In this document: positions 48,772-57,474 of the stretch, one piece after another
Numbering within the stretch: the stretch's first letter is position 1
How the letters are laid out: each line of letters opens with the position of its first letter
Source of the DNA: VRUE01 sp963837695
GTDB taxonomy: Bacteria; Actinomycetota; Thermoleophilia; Solirubrobacterales; 70-9
DNA length: 64,000 nucleotides
Assembly (NCBI GenBank): GCA_963837695.1
Contig: CAWINZ010000005.1
Location: 1,798,001 to 1,862,000 of the forward strand
Direction: 5' to 3'
Position numbers and translations under genes: made by a program
The notes under the pieces: generated by a model
The model's database searches: none
Seen by the model: the letters and a program-made list of their open reading frames with translations, nothing else
Told to the model about the DNA's origin: nothing

Positions 48772-50037
48772 CTATGAAGGGTCGCGAGAGATCGCGGCCC
48801 TTCGTTTTGCCCCCCCTGATTGACGCGCCAGCTGCTCGACCAGCTCGGCGCCGCGCTCGGCGCCATCGTGCTCCCGCGCCCAGGTGGCGAGCTCTGCCGC
48901 TCGGGCGGTGAACGACGGATCGCCGAGGATGCGGCGGGTTGCCCAGCGCAGGGGCGCGGGGCGGCAGAGGCGCCAGGGAAGCGAGAGGCCGGCCTTGGCC
49001 CAGCTCACGCGCATCGCGGTCTCGCTCATGTCGCCGATGAAGGGGCTGATCAGCAGCGGCGTGCCCGCCGCGAGCGCCCGGGCCACGGTGCCGTGGCCAC
49101 CGTGGGAGATCACCAGCGAGGCGGCGGGCATCAGCTGGCTGTAGCTCAGCCAGTCGACGAGGATCGCATTGCCGGGCACCTCGATCGGGCTCTGTGGGAC
49201 GACGCGATTGGTCGTCGCCACGACCCGGACCTGCTCGGTGGCCAGCGCCGCCAGCGCCGTGCGCACGAGGTGGTTGCCTGAGTCGTGGGCGGTGCTCGGG
49301 GCGACCAGGACCAGGGGACCGTCGCCCGGCGGCAGCTCGATCTCCGGGTGGGGGACCTCGAAGCTCATCGGTCCCGTCACCTGCACCCCGGCCGGCCAGC
49401 GCCGCGGGTACTCGAGCTGCGGGAAGGTGCCGACCAGGGCCAAGTCGGCGCTGATCCCGCCGTGGAAGCGCTCGGTAGGGGGAAGGCCCAGGCGCGCCCG
49501 CTGCCGGTTGAGGTCGTTGCGTCCCTGCTCAAGCCCGACGTTCAGCGCCCGCTGTCCAGCTCGCCAGACGCCGCGACCGAGTGGCGTTCGCGGCGGCCGC
49601 AGACCGACCGCGAAGAAGGGCAGTCCCGGCTCGACCACCGGATAGATGTGCGGGATCAGCGTCGCCAGTGGCACGCCTGCCACCTCGGCCGCAAGGGCCG
49701 GCGCCAAGGTGAGGATGTCGCTGACGACGGCGTGGGGGCGCATCTCCTCAAGTAGGGGCAACAGCGCCCGAGCCGCCTCGGCCGCGTGGGCCCCCTCTGG
49801 CGAGTCGGGATCCGGCGGGGGGAACATGCGGTATTCCTCCGCTGCCGCGAAGCCCAGACCGGCTCCCTCGACCGCGGCTCGTCGCTCCTCCCAGGTCTCG
49901 ATCGTCACCTCATGGCCGCGCCCGGCCAGGGCTCGGCCGAGGGCTATGGCAGGGAAGACGTGACCCGGATCACCGAAGGCGGCGACCAGGAAGCGGTTAG
50001 GGAGTGTCAAGCCCCTCGCCTGGTCGCGTGAAGACAA
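48772..50037 (-). CDS. MGT/UGT-type glycosyltransferase (GT1)
   Basis: 421 residues from TTG 50037; TTG 50010 is an alternative. The N-terminal acceptor domain begins RFLVAAFGDPGHVFPAIALG. The C-terminal domain contains the nucleotide-sugar signature ISHGGHGTVARALAAGTPLL. Such enzymes glycosylate macrolides, lipids or other hydrophobic acceptors using UDP/TDP-sugars. It overlaps the upstream SDR gene by up to 41 bp, so the two are likely one transcript. Confidence 0.87.
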   Translation of the reverse strand: MSSRDQARGLTLPNRFLVAAFGDPGHVFPAIALGRALAGRGHEVTIETWEERRAAVEGAGLGFAAAEEYRMFPPPDPDSPEGAHAAEAARALLPLLEEMRPHAVVSDILTLAPALAAEVAGVPLATLIPHIYPVVEPGLPFFAVGLRPPRTPLGRGVWRAGQRALNVGLEQGRNDLNRQRARLGLPPTERFHGGISADLALVGTFPQLEYPRRWPAGVQVTGPMSFEVPHPEIELPPGDGPLVLVAPSTAHDSGNHLVRTALAALATEQVRVVATTNRVVPQSPIEVPGNAILVDWLSYSQLMPAASLVISHGGHGTVARALAAGTPLLISPFIGDMSETAMRVSWAKAGLSLPWRLCRPAPLRWATRRILGDPSFTARAAELATWAREHDGAERGAELVEQLARQSGGAKRRAAISRDPS

Positions 50038-50728
50038 TCTCCGGCACGTGGCAGTTGGGCGAGACGTTGAGCAGGAACTTCACCGCCTCGCCGATGTCCT
50101 CCGGCCGGATCATCTCCTCGGCGGGCACCTGGCCCTTCGCGAACTCGGTCATCGGCGTGTCGACGAAGCCCGGCGCCAGCGCCGTGCACTGGATGCCGGC
50201 ACTGCCGACCTCACGGTGGGTCGACTGGGTGAAGTTGATCACCGCGCCCTTGGTGGCGGCGTAGATCGAGAGCCAGGCCTGCCCGGATTTCCCGGCGATC
50301 GAGGCGGTGTTGACGATCAGCGCCTTGCCGTGCTCGGCACCGGCTTCGCGCAGCATCGGCAGGCCCTCACGCGTGCCGATGATCAGCGCCCGCAGGTTGA
50401 CTCCGAGCTGCATGTCGAGGTGCTTGGTCTGGATCTCCTCCATCGGCGCGCCGATTCCCACACCGGCGTTGTTGACGAGCGCGTCGAGGCGGCCGTAGGC
50501 CTCTCGGTGCTTGGCAAAGACCCCGACCACGTCCTCCTCCGCGGTCATGTTGGCGGCGACGCTCTGAACCTCGAGCCCGCTGGCACGCAGCTCCTCGGCG
50601 GCGGCCTCCAGCTTCTCCGGTCGTCGTGCGGAGACGGTCAGCGCGTATCCCTCTTCGCCGAGCGTGCGGGCGATAGCCAGCCCGATCCCGCTCGAGGCTC
50701 CCGTGATCAGTGCTGCTCGATCCGCCAC
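49997..50728 (-). CDS. SDR family oxidoreductase
   Basis: 243 residues from GTG 50728, which has GAGGAG nearby upstream; the longer frame to 50941 adds Arg-rich sequence without domain content. Cofactor motif TGASSGIG (about 9-16), NNAGVGIG (about 85-92) and the active-site YAATK are present. It probably prefers NADP(H) (SARRPEKL). The gene is divergent from the lipoprotein gene. Confidence 0.88.
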   Translation of the reverse strand: MADRAALITGASSGIGLAIARTLGEEGYALTVSARRPEKLEAAAEELRASGLEVQSVAANMTAEEDVVGVFAKHREAYGRLDALVNNAGVGIGAPMEEIQTKHLDMQLGVNLRALIIGTREGLPMLREAGAEHGKALIVNTASIAGKSGQAWLSIYAATKGAVINFTQSTHREVGSAGIQCTALAPGFVDTPMTEFAKGQVPAEEMIRPEDIGEAVKFLLNVSPNCHVPEIVFTRPGEGLDTP

Positions 50729-50814
50729 GTCACTCTCCTCACGCTCGTCGTTCGTCGGCGCCAGCACCCTATACGGCGCTCGCAGCCCTTCGCCGAATAA
50801 CATGACCGATCCGC

Positions 50815-51891
50815 ATGCCCCGGCGCATCGCCACAAGCGCTTTGCTCTGTCTATTCGCCGCCGCTCTCCTTGTGGCCGGCTGCGGCAGCTCCGACTCGAC
50901 GACCTCCGGCGGGGGGACCGCGGTGAGCAAGCCCGCGCCACCCAAGAGCGAATTTCCCAAGACCGAAGGTCGGACCCTCGGTGAAATAGTCAAAGCCGCC
51001 GACTCGCACTCCGAACTGGTCGTCTCCCCGGCAGCCCTCGCCTTCTACAAGGGCGAGAACCGCTACCCGTTCGGCGTCTTCCATGCCGATCGCAGTCAGG
51101 TGGACGACGCCAAGATCGCCCTCTACGTGGCGAGGGTGCCCCACGTGGGGCCAAGCGGCCGCGAAGTCCCCGGGAGCAGCAAGGGGAAGGGAGCCGTGGC
51201 TCGCGCCCGCACGGAAGCGCTCGAACAGCCGGCCAAAGGTCCCTATCCGGCGGCGATCGAAAGCCTCGTCACCCAGCCGGCCTACCGTGCTCAGACCACG
51301 ACCAGCGACCCTGACGCGGCGACGATCGTCTACACGACCGACGTCGACTTTCCCAGTAACGGCGAGTGGCGTGTCGCGGCGCTGATCAAGCAGGGGGACG
51401 AAACCGTCGCGACGCTGCTGCCGAGCGCCTCGGTCGGCGAGTTCAAGGGCGTCCCGAAGGTGGGGGAGAAGGCGCCCAAGATCCACACTCCGACCCCGCC
51501 GGACGTCGGCGGCGACCTCTCCAAAATCACCACGCGCATCCCTCCTGACACCCAGAACCGCGTCGATTACGCGGACGTGCTGGGCAAGGAACCGATCTTG
51601 CTCTTGTTTGCGACCCCCCAGTTCTGCCAGAGTCGGGTATGCGGTCCGGTTGTCGATGTGGCCGAGCAGGTCAAAGAACAGTTCGACGGCAAGGCCGCGT
51701 TCATCCATATGGAGATCTACAAGGACAACGATCCGAGCAAGGGCGTGAGGCCGCAGGTGCGGGCATTCCACCTGCCGAGTGAGCCGTGGCTGTTCGCGAT
51801 CAACCGCCAGGGTGTCGTCCGGGCGGTGGTCGAGGGAGCCTTCGGCGTCGAACGTATGACGAAGGTCGTGGAAAAGGTGACGGGGGAATGA
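50815..51891 (+). CDS. Lipoprotein with thioredoxin-like domain
   Basis: 358 residues. The lipobox LVAGC at residue 23 follows a signal peptide, so the protein is anchored outside the membrane. The C-terminal third looks thioredoxin-like: PILLLFATPQFCQSRVCGPV with a C-x4-C pair, then FIHMEIYKDNDP and PSEPWLFAINRQGVV. The middle part is a possible beta-sandwich. It may be an extracytoplasmic redox protein. The stop overlaps the HPt gene. A TAACAT box lies 11 nt before the start. Confidence 0.75.
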   Translation: MPRRIATSALLCLFAAALLVAGCGSSDSTTSGGGTAVSKPAPPKSEFPKTEGRTLGEIVKAADSHSELVVSPAALAFYKGENRYPFGVFHADRSQVDDAKIALYVARVPHVGPSGREVPGSSKGKGAVARARTEALEQPAKGPYPAAIESLVTQPAYRAQTTTSDPDAATIVYTTDVDFPSNGEWRVAALIKQGDETVATLLPSASVGEFKGVPKVGEKAPKIHTPTPPDVGGDLSKITTRIPPDTQNRVDYADVLGKEPILLLFATPQFCQSRVCGPVVDVAEQVKEQFDGKAAFIHMEIYKDNDPSKGVRPQVRAFHLPSEPWLFAINRQGVVRAVVEGAFGVERMTKVVEKVTGE

Positions 51892-52253
51892 GCGAGAAAA
51901 CGGCACCCGATCCGGAGTTGCTCAAGTCGTTTGCCGAAGAGGCGAAGCGTCGCTGCGACGTGATCGCCGCCGGCGTCGCCACCGAGAGCGAAGACTTCGA
52001 GTCCCTGCGGGCCGAGGCTCACGCGCTGAGGGGGACCGCGGGTGCGGTCGGACTCCGCCGCCTCGCTGAGCTCGCCGGACTGATGGAATCCGACCTCGCC
52101 GAAGCGAAGAAGACCGGCGTTCTGCGCGGCGGCCGATCCCACCAGATCGCCGACGCGGCCAAGGCCCTCTCCGAGGGAGCCAACGCCGCCGCCGAGGGCC
52201 AGGAAGAGCCCCCAGACGTAGGCCGCTCGCTGGCCCAGCTCTTCAGCGCCTGA
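51888..52253 (+). CDS. HPt (histidine phosphotransfer) domain protein
   Basis: 121 residues. A helical protein with LRAEAHALRGTAGAVGLRRL, matching the HPt motif in which His (residue near 43) is phosphorylated. A coiled Ala/Glu-rich tail follows. No histidine kinase or response regulator is nearby. It is translationally coupled to the lipoprotein gene by an ATGA overlap. Phosphotransfer function is inferred from the motif. Confidence 0.65.
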   Translation: MSEKTAPDPELLKSFAEEAKRRCDVIAAGVATESEDFESLRAEAHALRGTAGAVGLRRLAELAGLMESDLAEAKKTGVLRGGRSHQIADAAKALSEGANAAAEGQEEPPDVGRSLAQLFSA

Positions 52254-52279
52254 GCGAGCAACGCCAACCCATCGCACGC

Positions 52280-52285
52280 TACCCT
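52280..52285 (+). promoter_or_regulatory. -10 box (TACCCT) of tRNA-Met
   Basis: TACCCT lies 10 nt before the tRNA 5' end at 52296. Confidence 0.45.
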
Positions 52286-52295
52286 CGCCATCTCC

Positions 52296-52369
52296 GGGGC
52301 GGTAGCTCAGTTGGTCAGAGCAGCGGACTCATAATCCGTCGGTCGAAGGTTCGAGTCCTTCCCGCCCCA
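52296..52369 (+). tRNA. tRNA-Met(CAT) (elongator type; tRNA-Ile2 possible)
   Basis: 74-nt cloverleaf: acceptor GGGGCGG/CCGCCCC, D arm GCTC-AGTTGGTCA-GAGC, anticodon CAT at 52330-52332, T arm GAAGG-TTCGAGT-CCTTC, discriminator A. CAT can belong to elongator Met or to lysidine-modified Ile2, which sequence alone does not separate. Its 3' 43 bp are repeated at 63430 as the right end of an integrated element, and the gene is kept intact by the element. Confidence 0.93.
52326..52368. repeat. attL: 43-bp direct repeat inside tRNA-Met
   Basis: From the anticodon stem to the acceptor (GACTCATAATCCGTCGGTCG and onward) it is exactly repeated at 63430-63472. Confidence 0.92.
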
Positions 52370-52377
52370 TTAAGAAA

Positions 52378-52395
52378 TTGGCTCTATAGAGCCAA
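52378..52395. repeat. Perfect 18-bp palindrome TTGGCTCTATAGAGCCAA
   Basis: It lies 8 bp after tRNA-Met inside the element. It may act as a terminator for the tRNA or as a protein site near attL. Confidence 0.6.
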
Positions 52396-52429
52396 GTAGA
52401 TTAGAGCGATTCAGTACAAAGTGGCGAAA

Positions 52430-52474
52430 TTGGTCCCGAATTGGTCCCGAAACGCGCTAGAATTTCGGGACCAA
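52430..52474. promoter_or_regulatory. TTGGTCCCGAA arm sites over the integrase promoter
   Basis: Two direct copies (52430-52440, 52441-52451) and one inverted copy (TTTCGGGACCAA, 52463-52474) surround TAGAATT (52458-52464) and end on the A of the integrase ATG. The same unit occurs near the right end (61934 and 63339). They are probable integrase arm-binding sites that may also repress the gene. Confidence 0.6.
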
Positions 52475-53640
52475 TGCGACAGCCAGCGCCCCGCCCGATC
52501 TCCGGTCACGTCTTCAAGCGCAAGGGGAAGCGCGGGGTCGTCTGGTACGCGAAGTACCGGCTGCCGGATGGGCGTCAGCAGAAAAGGCGGCTCGGGCCGG
52601 CGTGGACCGAGAAGACCGCGCCGCCCGACGGCTACTTCACGAAAGGCAAGGCGCAGGCGCATCTGGACGAGCTGCTCCGCCAGGCGCGCGACGGCTCGCT
52701 TCCGGGTTTGGTCAAGACCGGCAAGACCTTCACGGATGCGACGGCCGAGTGGCTCGCCTACTGCGAGAACGTCCGCGACTGCAAGCCCTCGACGATGCGC
52801 GACTACCGCAACATGGTCCGCGTACTCGACCGCGAGTTCGGCAAGCGCAAGATCGAGACGATCACGACCGAGGACATCGACCTGTGGATCAGCGGCTACG
52901 GCGGCTCCAACCGGACGCGGCAGAAGTATCTCGTTTGCCTTGGCTCGATCTTCAAGCGGGCGATGAAGGTCTATGGCCTGCCTCGCAACCCGGCCGATCT
53001 TGTCGAGCGGCCTCGCGTCCGGCGAGCGGCCAAGATCGACGTGCTGCGACCGGAGGAGGTCTTGGCGCTCGTCAGGTCGGCGGAGTCCGAGCAGGACGCT
53101 GCGATCTTCCACACGGCCGCATTCGCCGGCTTGCGGATGGGCGAGCTGCTGGCGCTGCGCTGGCGCGACGTGGATTTCACCCGCCGCACGATCCACGTCC
53201 GCGAGAACTGGACCCAGGGTGAGACGACGACGCCGAAGGGCGGGACGGAGCGTGCGGTGCCGATGGCCGAGGAGGTTGCCGAACGTCTGGCGCGGCTCGG
53301 CCAGCGCAAACACTTCACCGCCGACGACGATCTCGTCTTCTGCACCCCGCGCGGTCAACACGTCGGCTACAAGTCCTTGAAGGAGCGCTACCGCGCGGCG
53401 TTGGGAGCGGCGAACCTGCGCGAGGATTTCCGCTTCCACAACCTCCGCCACACCTTCGGCAGCACCGTGATTCGCCACGCCGACTCGCGCGAGGTCATGG
53501 AGTGGATGGGACATGCAGACCTGACGACGACCAGGCGCTACCTTGCCTTTGTCGACCGCGAGGATGCGGCCAAGCGAGTCTCGGAAGCGTTCAGGCTGGA
53601 GGAGCCGCAAGGGTCGCCGGCATCGGCCCCTGTGGCGTGA
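52474..53640 (+). CDS. Tyrosine-type site-specific integrase
   Basis: 388 residues from ATG 52474 (a TTG 33 bp earlier falls in the arm sites). An N-terminal AP2-like arm domain (ISGHVFKRKGKRGVVWYAKY) and a core-binding domain precede the catalytic domain: AFAGLRMGELLALRW, NLRHTFGSTV, MGHADLTTTRRYLAF with the nucleophile Tyr. It should integrate the element into the tRNA-Met 3' end next to which it lies. It is of a different subfamily from the integrase at 27.7 kb. Confidence 0.95.
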   Translation: MRQPAPRPISGHVFKRKGKRGVVWYAKYRLPDGRQQKRRLGPAWTEKTAPPDGYFTKGKAQAHLDELLRQARDGSLPGLVKTGKTFTDATAEWLAYCENVRDCKPSTMRDYRNMVRVLDREFGKRKIETITTEDIDLWISGYGGSNRTRQKYLVCLGSIFKRAMKVYGLPRNPADLVERPRVRRAAKIDVLRPEEVLALVRSAESEQDAAIFHTAAFAGLRMGELLALRWRDVDFTRRTIHVRENWTQGETTTPKGGTERAVPMAEEVAERLARLGQRKHFTADDDLVFCTPRGQHVGYKSLKERYRAALGAANLREDFRFHNLRHTFGSTVIRHADSREVMEWMGHADLTTTRRYLAFVDREDAAKRVSEAFRLEEPQGSPASAPVA

Positions 53641-53647
53641 CGCCGAT

Positions 53648-53857
53648 CTATCGGCGGCGTTGCGTCCCATAGGTGTTCTCAGCGATCCAGCTCCCCAGAT
53701 CAGAGCGGGTGAACCTCAGTCCTCGATCACCGATCCGTACATGCGGCAGGCCGCGCGAACGGACCAACTCGTAGAGCGTGCTGCGCGGGACATGGAGAAG
53801 TCGCGCCGCTTCGTCGGCGGTCATCAAGGACTCGGTGAGGATCGGGGCGTCGGGCAT
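53648..53857 (-). CDS. Excisionase-like HTH protein
   Basis: 69 residues. ESLMTADEAARLLHVPRSTL then YELVRSRGLPHVRIGDRGLR is the MerR/Xis-type HTH_17 domain. Convergent with the integrase (7 bp between ends). It is a probable directionality factor for excision or a regulator of the relaxase promoter, which lies upstream on the other side. Confidence 0.85.
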   Translation of the reverse strand: MPDAPILTESLMTADEAARLLHVPRSTLYELVRSRGLPHVRIGDRGLRFTRSDLGSWIAENTYGTQRRR

Positions 53858-54199
53858 CTGTTTCTAGTCCTGTTGTCCACCAAGGAGGTCGTTTGCATCG
53901 GCCATTTGCATCGGGGCGGTAGGCATTCGCTTCTGCCCCTGCTGTCGCACGAGCGGGCCGTTTGGGGCAGATCACCTCCCAGAAATTTCCATAGCCATCC
54001 CAAGGCAGAAGACATCAGCCAGCCAAGAGCCAAGGAGAAAGCCCAGCAGCCAAGAGGAATAAATGCAGGGCCTCATGGCAACAGCAGAGCCATGAGAAGC
54101 CAGCCAGAGCACCCCAACTGCCAACAGCAACCACCCTCACGCCACATCACTTTGTTAAGAGATCGATGCAAACCGCGCCCTCGCGCGACAGCAGGGGTG
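53858..54199. other. Non-coding region before the relaxase; candidate oriT
   Basis: The G+C content falls here and the strand is purine-biased. It contains CAGCCAAGAG-type short direct repeats (about 54018-54056) and an inverted repeat CTCATGGC/GCCATGAG (54072-54079 with 54089-54096). Position upstream of a MobF relaxase gene is typical for a transfer origin. An open frame through the region is an N-terminal extension of the relaxase frame with no domain content. Confidence 0.45.
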
Positions 54200-57100
54200 A
54201 TGCTGTCCATAGGCAAGCTCGGCAAAGGACAAGAGCGCTACTACCTCGACAAGGTGGCCGAAGGCGCTGAGGACTACTACACCGGGGAGGGCGAGGACCC
54301 CGGCGAGTGGATCGGCGACGCCGCCGCGCGCCTGGGCCTTGAGGGCGAGGTCGGCGCAGACAAGCTCGAAGCGATGCTCACCGGCCGCAACCCTGTGGAC
54401 GGGGAGCCGCTGTTGGGAATGCGCGGCGTCCCGGCCAAGGGCTCGGTTCCCGGCTTTGATCTCACCTTCTCGGCTCCCAAGTCGGTCTCCCTACTGTGGG
54501 GCCTGGGCGGTCCCGTCGCCGCGCTCGAAGTCCAAGCCGCCCACCGGGAAGCCGTAGGAGCAGCCCTCGACTACATGCAGCGCGAGGCGTGCTGGACCCG
54601 GCGCGGAGCCGGAGGCTCGGAATTCCTCAAGGGCGACGGCTACCTCGCCGCCGCCTACCGGCACCGATCCTCGCGCAACGGCGATCCGCAGCTGCACACC
54701 CACGTCCTCCTCGCCAACGCGACCAGGGCCGAAGGGAAGTGGACCCGCCTCTACCACCCGGCGATCTATGACCACGCGACCACCGCGAGCTACATCTACG
54801 AGGCCCACCTGCGATACGAGCTGACCCGACGTTTGGGGGTCGAGTGGCAGCCGACCCGCAAGGGCATCGCTGAGATCGCGGGCTTCGCCGACGAGCACCT
54901 ACGAGCCTTCTCGACTCGCCGCGCGGAAATACTCGAGGCTGCCGGGCCGGACGCCTCCGCGCGCTCGATGCAGGTTGCGACGCTCGCCACCCGCAAGCCG
55001 AAGGGGGCCGACGTCGGCCGCGGCGAGCTGCTTGAGCGGTGGCGATCGCGGGCCGAGGAGATCGGCTTGGATCGCGCGGCAATCGAGCGGACCTTCGACA
55101 CCGACGCGGGTGTGCGGTTCGGCGAGCTGCACGCCGAGGTCCGCGCGATCCCAGAGGCGAAGCTGGGCCGCGAGGTTACGGCGGCGGTGTCCCACTTCGA
55201 CCGCCGCGATGCGATTCGGGCAGTCGCCGACTCGCTCCCCGAGGGAGCGCCGGGAGCCGAGGTAGAGCGCTTGGCCGACGCCTTCCTCGCTTCGGAGTCG
55301 GTGATCCAGATCGCAGAGAGCCGCAAAGGCCCCCGCTACACGACGCGGCGAATCTGGGAGCTTGAGCGCAATGCCCTGGCGGCGGTCGAGCGTATGCGAG
55401 CACAGGGACCGCTCCTGGCCGGGGAGCTGGTCGCGGCGCGCGTGATCGGTGCCCGTCCGACGTTGAAGGCAGATCAGCGCGAGATGGTCCGCCGCCTTCT
55501 GAGCGACCCCGAGGGAGTCGCCGTCGTGATCGGCGAGGCGGGCACCGGCAAGACCTTTGCCATCGTTGCCGCCGCCGAGGGTTGGGCGCAGGCCGGAATG
55601 GAGCTTCGGACGGCAGCGCCGACCTGGCGCGCGGCGAACGTGATGCGATCCGACGGCCTACCCGCCGTCAGCGCCGCTCGGCTTCTCTCAGAGCTTGACC
55701 GGGCCGAGTATGCGGGCGAGGCCGGGCTGGCGCGCGGCTCGATCCTTCTGGTGGACGAGGCCGGAATGGTGGACACGGCAACCCTGGCGCGGTTGATCTC
55801 CCATGTGGAGAAGGCACAGGCCAAGCTCGTCCTCGTCGGAGATCCAGAGCAGCTAGGCGAGATCGAGGCAGGCGGGTTGTTCCGCGCGGTTGCGGATCGC
55901 ACCGAGCCGATCCAGCTTGACGAGGTGATCCGCCACGAGCACGAGCTTGACCGCGAGGCGGCGAAGCGGATCAGGGAGGGCGAGGGCCGCGAGGCGCTTG
56001 GGCTCTACGAGGCGGAGAACCGGGTCACGGTCGCCCCCGACGCCGAGGCCCGTCGCGAGGCGATGGTCCGCGATTGGCATGAGGCATATGGGCGCGGCGA
56101 GGACGCGATGATGATTGCGAAGCAGAACGCCGAGGTCGCGCGGCTGAACGAAATGGCGCGAGCGCTCCGCAGGCAGAGCGGGCAGCTCGGAGCCGGCGAG
56201 ATCGAAGTGGGGGAGGCGCGCTTCGCCGCCGGCGACCAAGTAATCACCCGCGTCAACGACCAACGCGCTGAGGTCTTCAACCGCGAGCGCTGGCAGATTG
56301 CCGAGGTCGACGTGAGACAGCACCGCGTCGTCCTCGAAGGCATCGACCAAGCCAAGCGCGTAGAGGTCGGTCCTGAGTACCTGTCCCAGGTCAACCCCTA
56401 CTCAGAGGCCCCGGCGCTCGAACACGCTTACGCCGTGACGACCTACTCGGCGCAGGGGAGCACCGTTGACCGCGCCTTTGTCGCCGCCGATCCGTCGATG
56501 GACAAGCAGGAGCTCTACGTTGCCGCCTCTCGCACCCGCGAGCAGACCTACCTCTATGCGACGCCAGAGATTCAGACCCACCGCGAGGAAATCGCGCCCG
56601 GAAGTCCCTACCTGCGCGAGGGCATCCCGCACATCGCCGAAGCAGCCGAGCGCGACCGCGCGCAGCTCGCGGCGCATGAGGTCGCGCTGCGCTCGCGCTT
56701 CTCCGGCCTGCCGACCGAGGAGCTGGTCACAAGGCGAGCCGTGTTGGAAGGCGCAGCGGATCGGGAGGCAGTCCAGCAAGAGCGCAGCGACGCCCTCAGA
56801 GCGCGGATCGAGCGGGGATACGACGGCCTTGAGCGCTACGAGGCGCGCAGAGAGGCAGCCGAAGCACTGCCGCGCCGCGAGCGCAAGGACGAGCTGTGGC
56901 GGATCGACAGCATGGAGTCAGCCTCACGCAGGCAGCTATCGCGTCTTGAGGTCGAGATGCAAGAGACACCCACTCCGGGGGATGCAGCGCGGCGGGAGTT
57001 CGCCGTCGCGGATCAAGTCCTCGCCGAGCGGCGGCAGTTGGCGATCACCGCCGCGCGCCTTTCCCCGCCCACCTACATCACGAAGGAGCTGGGGGAGAGG

Positions 57101-57343
57101 CCCACCGATCCGGCGAAGCGGAAGGCATGGGATCGAGGTGTCGCCGGGATCGAGCGCTACCGACAAGAGCACGGCATCAAGGACCCGAGCAAAGCGTTTG
57201 GCCGCGAGGCGAAACAAGGAGCCGAGCGAGCGCGCCAGCAGGCCGCAACGCGACGGCTCCAAGAGATTCAGCGAGTTCTCGGACTTGGACAGCACGCGGC
57301 GAGAGCACGCCAGCTCGGCAGAGGGTTGAGCATCGGTCGATGA
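54200..57343 (+). CDS. MobF/TrwC-type relaxase-helicase
   Basis: 1047 residues from ATG 54200 (GTG 54197 also possible). The N-terminal TrwC relaxase domain has paired tyrosines near residues 15-30 (RYYLDK, DYYTGE) and the metal-binding His of QLHTHVLLAN near 165. The SF1 helicase domain has Walker A GEAGTGKTFAIV (about 445), LLVDEAGMVD, VGDPEQLGEIEAGGLF and TYSAQGSTVDRAFVA. A coiled C-terminus follows. It nicks oriT, stays covalently bound and unwinds the strand for transfer. Confidence 0.93.
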   Translation: MLSIGKLGKGQERYYLDKVAEGAEDYYTGEGEDPGEWIGDAAARLGLEGEVGADKLEAMLTGRNPVDGEPLLGMRGVPAKGSVPGFDLTFSAPKSVSLLWGLGGPVAALEVQAAHREAVGAALDYMQREACWTRRGAGGSEFLKGDGYLAAAYRHRSSRNGDPQLHTHVLLANATRAEGKWTRLYHPAIYDHATTASYIYEAHLRYELTRRLGVEWQPTRKGIAEIAGFADEHLRAFSTRRAEILEAAGPDASARSMQVATLATRKPKGADVGRGELLERWRSRAEEIGLDRAAIERTFDTDAGVRFGELHAEVRAIPEAKLGREVTAAVSHFDRRDAIRAVADSLPEGAPGAEVERLADAFLASESVIQIAESRKGPRYTTRRIWELERNALAAVERMRAQGPLLAGELVAARVIGARPTLKADQREMVRRLLSDPEGVAVVIGEAGTGKTFAIVAAAEGWAQAGMELRTAAPTWRAANVMRSDGLPAVSAARLLSELDRAEYAGEAGLARGSILLVDEAGMVDTATLARLISHVEKAQAKLVLVGDPEQLGEIEAGGLFRAVADRTEPIQLDEVIRHEHELDREAAKRIREGEGREALGLYEAENRVTVAPDAEARREAMVRDWHEAYGRGEDAMMIAKQNAEVARLNEMARALRRQSGQLGAGEIEVGEARFAAGDQVITRVNDQRAEVFNRERWQIAEVDVRQHRVVLEGIDQAKRVEVGPEYLSQVNPYSEAPALEHAYAVTTYSAQGSTVDRAFVAADPSMDKQELYVAASRTREQTYLYATPEIQTHREEIAPGSPYLREGIPHIAEAAERDRAQLAAHEVALRSRFSGLPTEELVTRRAVLEGAADREAVQQERSDALRARIERGYDGLERYEARREAAEALPRRERKDELWRIDSMESASRRQLSRLEVEMQETPTPGDAARREFAVADQVLAERRQLAITAARLSPPTYITKELGERPTDPAKRKAWDRGVAGIERYRQEHGIKDPSKAFGREAKQGAERARQQAATRRLQEIQRVLGLGQHAARARQLGRGLSIGR

Positions 57344-57346
57344 GTG

Positions 57347-57462
57347 CCCCGATCTACCGGGATTGAAGCACCGCGAGGGCGGCCGTCAACCCCCTGCGGG
57401 GGTCGGGCGCAAGCGCCCTTGACTGCCACCCTCGCGGCGCTGGTTCTGTGGGTAGGTCGGGG
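57347..57462. other. Cloverleaf/cruciform element, copy 2
   Basis: Outer stem CCCCGATCTACC/GGTAGGTCGGGG (57347-57358 with 57451-57462, one G-T pair). Inner 22-bp stem 57368-57389 with 57419-57440 (19 pairs). Two capping hairpins CCCCC-TGC-GGGGG and GGGCGC-AA-GCGCCC. The core GTCAACCCCC, GGGGGTCGGGCGC and GCGCCCTTGACTGCC is shared with 22935-23048 while the inner stem sequence differs but still pairs. It starts 4 bp after the relaxase stop. Confidence 0.8.
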
Positions 57463-57474
57463 CGGGGAGGAGGT

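Noticed and set aside
53543..54199. Long N-terminal extension of the relaxase frame
   Set aside because: It overlaps the integrase tail and the excisionase gene on the other strand, has no domain content, and relaxases begin near their catalytic tyrosines.
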